Below are positions 60,311 through 64,000 of a stretch of 64,000 nt of DNA, one piece after another. Source of the stretch: Acidilobaceae archaeon (GTDB lineage Archaea; Thermoproteota; Thermoprotei_A; Sulfolobales; Acidilobaceae); the NCBI GenBank assembly GCA_027014125.1, contig JALWEI010000036.1, forward strand, positions 19,128-83,127, given 5' to 3'. The number at the start of each line of letters is the position of its first letter. Within the stretch, counting starts at the first letter, position 1. The notes beneath the pieces were generated by a model. The model did no database searches. It saw nothing but the letters and a program-made list of their open reading frames with translations, and was not told the DNA's origin. The position numbers were made by a program, and so were the translations under genes.

Positions 60311-61387
60311 TCACCCCCTAGATACCATGGCTGCTATCGACACTACCTTGCCCACCGCCTCCACCGCGGTCCTGCCGAATATTATTGCCATGGGCTCCTT
60401 CCCCCAGTCACCATAGTGGTAGATCATGTCCGGTGCAGCACCTCCCAGCTTCTCTAGAGCCACCCCGACACCCCAAGGTATAGTAGCGCCCTCCCTAGCC
60501 TTGACTTCTGGAGGCTCCATCCTCCTATCATAGCCAGCGGCCTTGTATCCTAGCCTATTAGCCGCCTCTAGGACCTTCTCCGTGTAGAGTATGTTCACCC
60601 CCGCCCTAACCTCTGGGTGCCTCTTCATCACCTCCAGTATAGCCCTGGCCAGGTGGCTTGAGGCACCCATCTCCGGGCACGTCGACGCTGCGACTAGCCT
60701 GCTTCCTGCCCTCCTGATCCTGCCTGGGATGGCGGCCACATCCCCGGGATCCATGGCGTAGGGCCTGGGTAGGGCCATGGCAACGTTGATCCCCACCTCC
60801 GGCGCCAGGCCTGCCCTAACTATTGTCTCTCCCTCCTCTACGAGCATCCTGGCCGCCTCCCTGACCTGGTCTAGGACCTCGGCCTTGAAGGCCTTAGCCT
60901 CTAAGGGGGCTATCGCCCTGGGCTTGCACCGCCAGTATCGCATGGCTTCCCTTACTAGCCTAGTCGCTTCACCAACGGCGTCCCCCGGCTCCCTGCCTAG
61001 GGCTAGGTATCCTGCCGCCAGGGCCGCCGCGGTGTTGGCGATGACCTTGGAGCTGCATCCTACCGTTTTTATCGTCACTTTCTCGCCTCCTGCCTGTAGC
61101 GTGACCGTGTCTCTGCCCGGCTCCACGTATACTGAGGCGCCTAGCCTGGATGCCAGGCCTTCGTCTATACCCGGCCCAGCTACTATGGGTGCGCTGTGGC
61201 TTAGCTCACTCGGGGGCTGCATATGAGAGACCTTCACGGCGCCTAGCTTAGCCTGCGGGCTTGGGCTTATGACTGCCTTGACTCCGAGTGGTGCTAATGC
61301 CTCTATATCCGCCTCCGCACAGACTAGGGGATCACCTGTGCATGTGTAGAGTCCTACTAGTGGCTCCAATAGTAGGGCCCTCCGCAT
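60311..61387 (-). CDS. ThiN-domain protein with degenerate ThiD-like N-terminal domain
   Basis: The protein has 358 residues. The C-terminal ThiN domain is well kept: GINVAMALPRPYAMDPGDVA, EMGASSHLARAILEV, and WGKEPMAIIFGRTA near the end, a segment less typical in the neighbouring ThiD-ThiN. The N-terminal 165 residues follow the C-terminal part of the ThiD fold (LALGREPGDAVGEATRLV) but lack the substrate loop, and the GTGC anion hole is replaced by VGCSSKV. Kinase activity is therefore unlikely. It may be a second synthase or a ThiN-based sensor, though no DNA-binding domain is seen. Confidence 0.82.
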   Translation of the reverse strand: MRRALLLEPLVGLYTCTGDPLVCAEADIEALAPLGVKAVISPSPQAKLGAVKVSHMQPPSELSHSAPIVAGPGIDEGLASRLGASVYVEPGRDTVTLQAGGEKVTIKTVGCSSKVIANTAAALAAGYLALGREPGDAVGEATRLVREAMRYWRCKPRAIAPLEAKAFKAEVLDQVREAARMLVEEGETIVRAGLAPEVGINVAMALPRPYAMDPGDVAAIPGRIRRAGSRLVAASTCPEMGASSHLARAILEVMKRHPEVRAGVNILYTEKVLEAANRLGYKAAGYDRRMEPPEVKAREGATIPWGVGVALEKLGGAAPDMIYHYGDWGKEPMAIIFGRTAVEAVGKVVSIAAMVSRG

Positions 61388-61421
61388 TGTCTGGGTGTAT
61401 ATTGCTAAGTTTAATTAGCAT

Positions 61422-61438
61422 TACCCCTAACAGTGGTA
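61422..61438. promoter_or_regulatory. Thiamine-regulon operator copy 3 (ACCCC-N5-GTGGT)
   Basis: ACCCC at 61423-61427, TAACA, GTGGT at 61433-61437; one mismatch from the other two copies. It lies between the divergent ThiN gene and ThiW gene and could control both. TTTAATTAG near 61411 is the likely TATA box of the ThiW unit. Confidence 0.6.
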
Positions 61439-61441
61439 ACG

Positions 61442-61966
61442 GTGCGCTGGTTGGCGGTGGAGTGGAGCACCGAGAGGAAGGTAGCCCTGCTCGTAACCAT
61501 GTCAGGCCTGACCATTGCACTCTCCCCTATACACATACCAATAGGCCCGACCAAGGCCTTCCCCTGGCAACACATGACCAACGTGATCCTGGGCGTCACG
61601 CTAGGCCCCCTGTGGGCTGGGGCGGCAGCCCTGCTCATAGGCCTAGTGAGGATGATGCTGGGGCTAGGTACGATATTCTCCATACCCGGCGGAGTCCCGG
61701 GCGCCATCCTTGTGGGTCTAGGCGCGGTGGTCCTCAGGAGGGCGGGTAGGAGCCCAGAGTACGCGGCCTTCCTCGAACCGGTCGGCACCGCCGTGATAGG
61801 CTTCCTACTCGCCCTGTACATATTCGCCCCTCTGGTTGGAAAGTATGAAGCATGGCTAGCGGCTGGCCTCCTCCCAATCTGGCTGGTGTGGGCTGCTAGC
61901 ACGGGGGTAGGTACACTTGCAGGCTTCGGGGCACTCAGGCTACTCAGGAGGAGCGGCCTCATTTAG
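61442..61966 (+). CDS. thiW: ECF transporter S component, ThiW family
   Basis: The protein has about 174 residues from GTG 61442; the frame opens at 61433 within the operator, and GTG 61454 is also possible. Membrane protein with SPIHIPIGPTKAFPWQHMTN, then GLVRMMLGLGTIFSIPGGVP, which match ThiW, the presumed thiazole-moiety transporter. Heads a unit with a P-loop gene, two EcfA genes and an EcfT. Confidence 0.9.
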   Translation: MRWLAVEWSTERKVALLVTMSGLTIALSPIHIPIGPTKAFPWQHMTNVILGVTLGPLWAGAAALLIGLVRMMLGLGTIFSIPGGVPGAILVGLGAVVLRRAGRSPEYAAFLEPVGTAVIGFLLALYIFAPLVGKYEAWLAAGLLPIWLVWAASTGVGTLAGFGALRLLRRSGLI

Positions 61967-62462
61967 GATCCTGATCGTGGGAGAGAGCGGGGCCGGGAAG
62001 ACTAGGCTCACACACAAGATACTCCTAGCGTTATCATCCATAGCATCCGGGAGGGTGATAACAGTGGTAGATATGGCCCCCGACTACATGGGGGTAGGCA
62101 GGCCAATGCCCCCGGTGCCAGGGGCCAGGGTGCTCAGAGCAAGCCTCCACGCCCCTAGGCTCATGTCCCGTGGCGACTGCGACAAGGCGTGGAGGCTTGC
62201 TCGGGAGAACGCCAGTGTGACTACTAGCATGCTCCAAGAGTACCTGGAGTCCCCCACCCCCGTGTTATCCATTAATGATCTCTCCATCCACCTGCATGCA
62301 GGTGATCCCAGGCTGCTAGTAGAGGCGATAGAGGCCTCTACGGTCTTTGTCGGAAACAGCTACATGGGAGAGCGGCTTAGGGACGAGTGTGGCTTGTGGG
62401 AGAGGGAGGCACGGGGGCTGGAGGAGCTGGGTAGAGTGGTGGATCTAGTATGGCGTCTATAG
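61917..62462 (+). CDS. P-loop NTPase of unknown function in the ThiW ECF operon
   Basis: The protein has up to 181 residues. Walker A ILIVGESGAGKT follows strand FRILIV; a possible second acidic motif is VVDMAPDYMG. The family is not recognised. The only canonical in-frame start is TTG 61917, 50 nt inside thiW. AGGAGG at 61946-61951 suggests initiation nearer 61960, where no ATG/GTG/TTG exists in frame. Overlaps the next EcfA gene by 13 nt. Linkage suggests a role with thiamine transport. Confidence 0.7.
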   Translation: MQASGHSGYSGGAASFRILIVGESGAGKTRLTHKILLALSSIASGRVITVVDMAPDYMGVGRPMPPVPGARVLRASLHAPRLMSRGDCDKAWRLARENASVTTSMLQEYLESPTPVLSINDLSIHLHAGDPRLLVEAIEASTVFVGNSYMGERLRDECGLWEREARGLEELGRVVDLVWRL

Positions 62463-63175
62463 TTATGGAGGGGGTTTACTACAGGTACAGGGGCCAGGCC
62501 GGGTGGGCGCTGGAGGATGTTAACCTAAGACTGCCCTGGGGGAGGATCCTTGTAACGGGCTCAACGGGGAGCGGGAAGACGACCCTCCTAAGAGTCGCCT
62601 CTGGGGCCGCTAGGGTCTATGGGGGAGAAGTTAGGGGTAGGATAAGCCTGGGGGGAAGACCGGTACTGGTGCCCCAGAACTTTGATGCCTTTATCCTGAT
62701 GCCCACGCCCAGGATGGAGCTAGTTTATGTAATGGAGAATCTCGGCCTCGATCCGGGCGAGATAGATGCTAGACTCCATACAATATCCAGGGCCCTTGGC
62801 ATAGAGGGTCTACTAGATAGGAGGATCGCATCTCTCTCCGCAGGGGAAAGGCAGAGGGTGGCTATAGCCAGCGCCCTGGCTACAAGCCCGGATATACTCA
62901 TGCTAGACGAGCCCCTGGCCTACGTGGATCCTCAATCCATCTCCAGGGTCCTAGATGCAGTAACCATGCTGGGGGTAAAGGCAGTCATAGTAGCGGAGCA
63001 TAGGCTACATAGCCTAAGGGGGTGGCCCAGCCACCTGGTCTACATGGAGGAGGGCAGGATCAGGTACACGGGGCCCCCGCGTGATGTTGAGGGGCTTCCC
63101 TTGAGCATAGCGATCCAGCTAATGGATCCGGGTGACGCTGCCCGTGTCGCTGAGGCTAGAGGATGTCTGGGTTAG
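62450..63175 (+). CDS. ECF transporter ATPase EcfA
   Basis: The protein has 241 residues. Walker A VTGSTGSGKTTL, Q-loop VPQNFDAFILMPTPRMELV, signature SLSAGERQRVAIA, Walker B ILMLDEPLAYVDP, H-loop VAEHR. It pairs with the next ATPase, whose start overlaps its end by 44 nt. Confidence 0.93.
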   Translation: MASIVMEGVYYRYRGQAGWALEDVNLRLPWGRILVTGSTGSGKTTLLRVASGAARVYGGEVRGRISLGGRPVLVPQNFDAFILMPTPRMELVYVMENLGLDPGEIDARLHTISRALGIEGLLDRRIASLSAGERQRVAIASALATSPDILMLDEPLAYVDPQSISRVLDAVTMLGVKAVIVAEHRLHSLRGWPSHLVYMEEGRIRYTGPPRDVEGLPLSIAIQLMDPGDAARVAEARGCLG

Positions 63176-63818
63176 GGTCCTCCAGGGCGTCAGCCTGGAG
63201 GTTAGTGGTGGAGTAGTTGCTATCCTCGGCCGTAATGGTAGTGGGAAGACTACCCTCCTAAGGGTGATTACTGGCCTCTTGAAGCCGGACAGGGGCAGGG
63301 TTGAAGCGCCAGGCAGGGTGGGGGCTTCGTGGCAGAACCCCTACTTCTCCTTCCATAGGCAGACCGTCTTGGAGGAGCTGGAGGAGGTGGCTGGCGATAG
63401 GGGTTATGCGGCTGAGGTTCTCGAGTCTTACGGTATCGGGGACCTGGCTTATAGGTCCCCTTTTACCCTCTCCATGGGCCAGGCCAGGCTACTTTCTATC
63501 CTGCTAGCCACGCTATGGGGCCCCGAGCTTGTTGTCGTCGACGAGCCCACCAGCGGGCTGGGACCGGGGGAGAGAAGCATGGTCTCCAGGCTCCTGGCCG
63601 GCCTGGGTACGACCATTGTGTTTGCTACACACGACCTTGATTTTGCCTTGGAGGTTGCTGATAGGGTGGTGGTGCTGGATAGGGGCAGGGTGGTGCTGGA
63701 CCTCCCGTCCCTGGAGGCGTTTTACGGGGATGAGTTGTATAGGCTCGGGTTTCCCCGCCCTCTGGCTGTGGAGGTTGGGTTAGCGCTGGGTAGGGTGGTT
63801 AGGAGTGTATCCTGCTAG
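63132..63818 (+). CDS. ECF transporter ATPase EcfA'
   Basis: The protein has 228 residues. Walker A LGRNGSGKTTL, Q-loop ASWQNPYFSFHRQTVLEEL, signature-like TLSMGQARLLSILLA, Walker B VVVDEPTSGLGP, H-loop ATHD. The signature is less canonical (SMGQ). GTG 63132 is the first start and GTG 63144 a later one. Confidence 0.92.
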   Translation: MTLPVSLRLEDVWVRVLQGVSLEVSGGVVAILGRNGSGKTTLLRVITGLLKPDRGRVEAPGRVGASWQNPYFSFHRQTVLEELEEVAGDRGYAAEVLESYGIGDLAYRSPFTLSMGQARLLSILLATLWGPELVVVDEPTSGLGPGERSMVSRLLAGLGTTIVFATHDLDFALEVADRVVVLDRGRVVLDLPSLEAFYGDELYRLGFPRPLAVEVGLALGRVVRSVSC

Positions 63819-64000
63819 GGCCAGGATACACCCATATACTGGTATAACCTTGGCGGTTTGGGGCATCGCCTCCACATATATGGGGTGCCTGGTTCCTCCC
63901 CTGCTCCTTGGCTTTGCCCTCTTGTACCATGCTGGGGTTCTACGTAGGATACTGCTCCTCTATGCCTGGCTCGTAGTCCCCGTCGTGGTGGCTGTGGGGG
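63805..64000 (+). CDS. EcfT-like transmembrane protein, 5' part (3' end beyond window)
   Basis: From GTG 63805 the frame is open to the window end (65 residues): VYPARARIHPYTGITLAVWG, then hydrophobic segments including PPLLLGFALLYHAGVLRRIL and a second one. It overlaps the EcfA' end by 14 nt. Size, hydrophobicity and position after two EcfA genes suggest EcfT. The diagnostic C-terminal motif is not in the window. Confidence 0.7.
   Translation, partial: MYPARARIHPYTGITLAVWGIASTYMGCLVPPLLLGFALLYHAGVLRRILLLYAWLVVPVVVAVG

Noticed and set aside
1..64000. CRISPR array, insertion sequences, replication origin or rRNA genes
   Set aside because: Reading the window showed no regularly spaced repeats, transposase motifs, Orc1/Cdc6 or origin-box clusters, or rRNA signatures.

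Overview
This window comes from a hyperthermophilic crenarchaeon, most likely a member of the Desulfurococcales. The evidence is a Cren7 chromatin protein, a Ced-type DNA-import operon, archaeal L32e/L19e ribosomal proteins, aIF2-gamma, a gamma-alpha fused 2-oxoacid:ferredoxin oxidoreductase, GAPN/DhnA-aldolase/PfkB glycolysis and TATA-box promoters with short or absent leaders. Base composition is GC-rich, with AGG/AGA arginine and ATA isoleucine codons and many GTG/TTG starts. The genus cannot be fixed from sequence reading alone. No rRNA, CRISPR array, insertion sequence or replication origin was seen.  Layout. 1-7.4 kb: the end of an unrecognised gene, an aromatic amino acid lyase homologue, a crotonase, a two-subunit 2-oxoacid:ferredoxin oxidoreductase with a small Cys-rich neighbour, and a DUF432-MscS pair. 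7.5-11.4 kb: a minus-strand operon cedA1-cedA-cedB that runs into, and overlaps, the gene for ribosomal protein L2. 11.4-19.9 kb: a methylisocitrate lyase-type enzyme, the SPOUT-L3-L4-L23 operon, an Mrp/NBP35 ATPase, Cren7 and several unrecognised small genes, including a three-gene Cys-rich unit. 20.0-20.35 kb: an initiator tRNA-Met gene in two pieces separated by 176 nt, whose flanks form a long GC helix. The 3' piece has its own TATA box.  20.5-38.3 kb is a carbohydrate region. From right to left on the minus strand it holds an Opp-type ABC transporter, a 1708-residue secreted and membrane-anchored polysaccharidase (GH5, Ig, GH12, PL14-like, Ig, GH12 and two CBM2-like modules), and a gapN-aldolase-pfkB glycolytic operon. 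A divergent GH1 beta-glycosidase lies at the right end. Together these read as a path from extracellular beta-glucan through oligosaccharide import and hydrolysis to 3-phosphoglycerate.  38.3-52 kb: a VapBC pair, a CBS protein, a phosphoglycolate phosphatase and a detached half of the spc operon (L6-L32e-L19e-L18-S5-L30-L15). A tRNA-Val follows, whose 3' 40 nt are repeated 813 bp downstream around a DUF433/DUF5615 toxin-antitoxin pair, as a small integrated element would leave. Next come a second, decayed pair of the same type, a ModE-like regulator facing a tungstate-type ABC transporter across a CGTTA/TAACG dyad, aIF2-gamma with a PIN-domain partner, and a flippase-like membrane protein.  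52-64 kb: an MFS transporter, a NikR-like repressor divergent from a P1B metal ATPase with an unusual CPS motif, RNase Z, and a thiamine region. The thiamine region contains two ECF transporters (YkoE-type and ThiW-type S components), ThiD-ThiN and a kinase-degenerate ThiD-ThiN paralogue. The dyad ACCAC-N5-GTGGT (one copy ACCCC) lies just ahead of three of its transcription units and is a probable ThiR-type operator.
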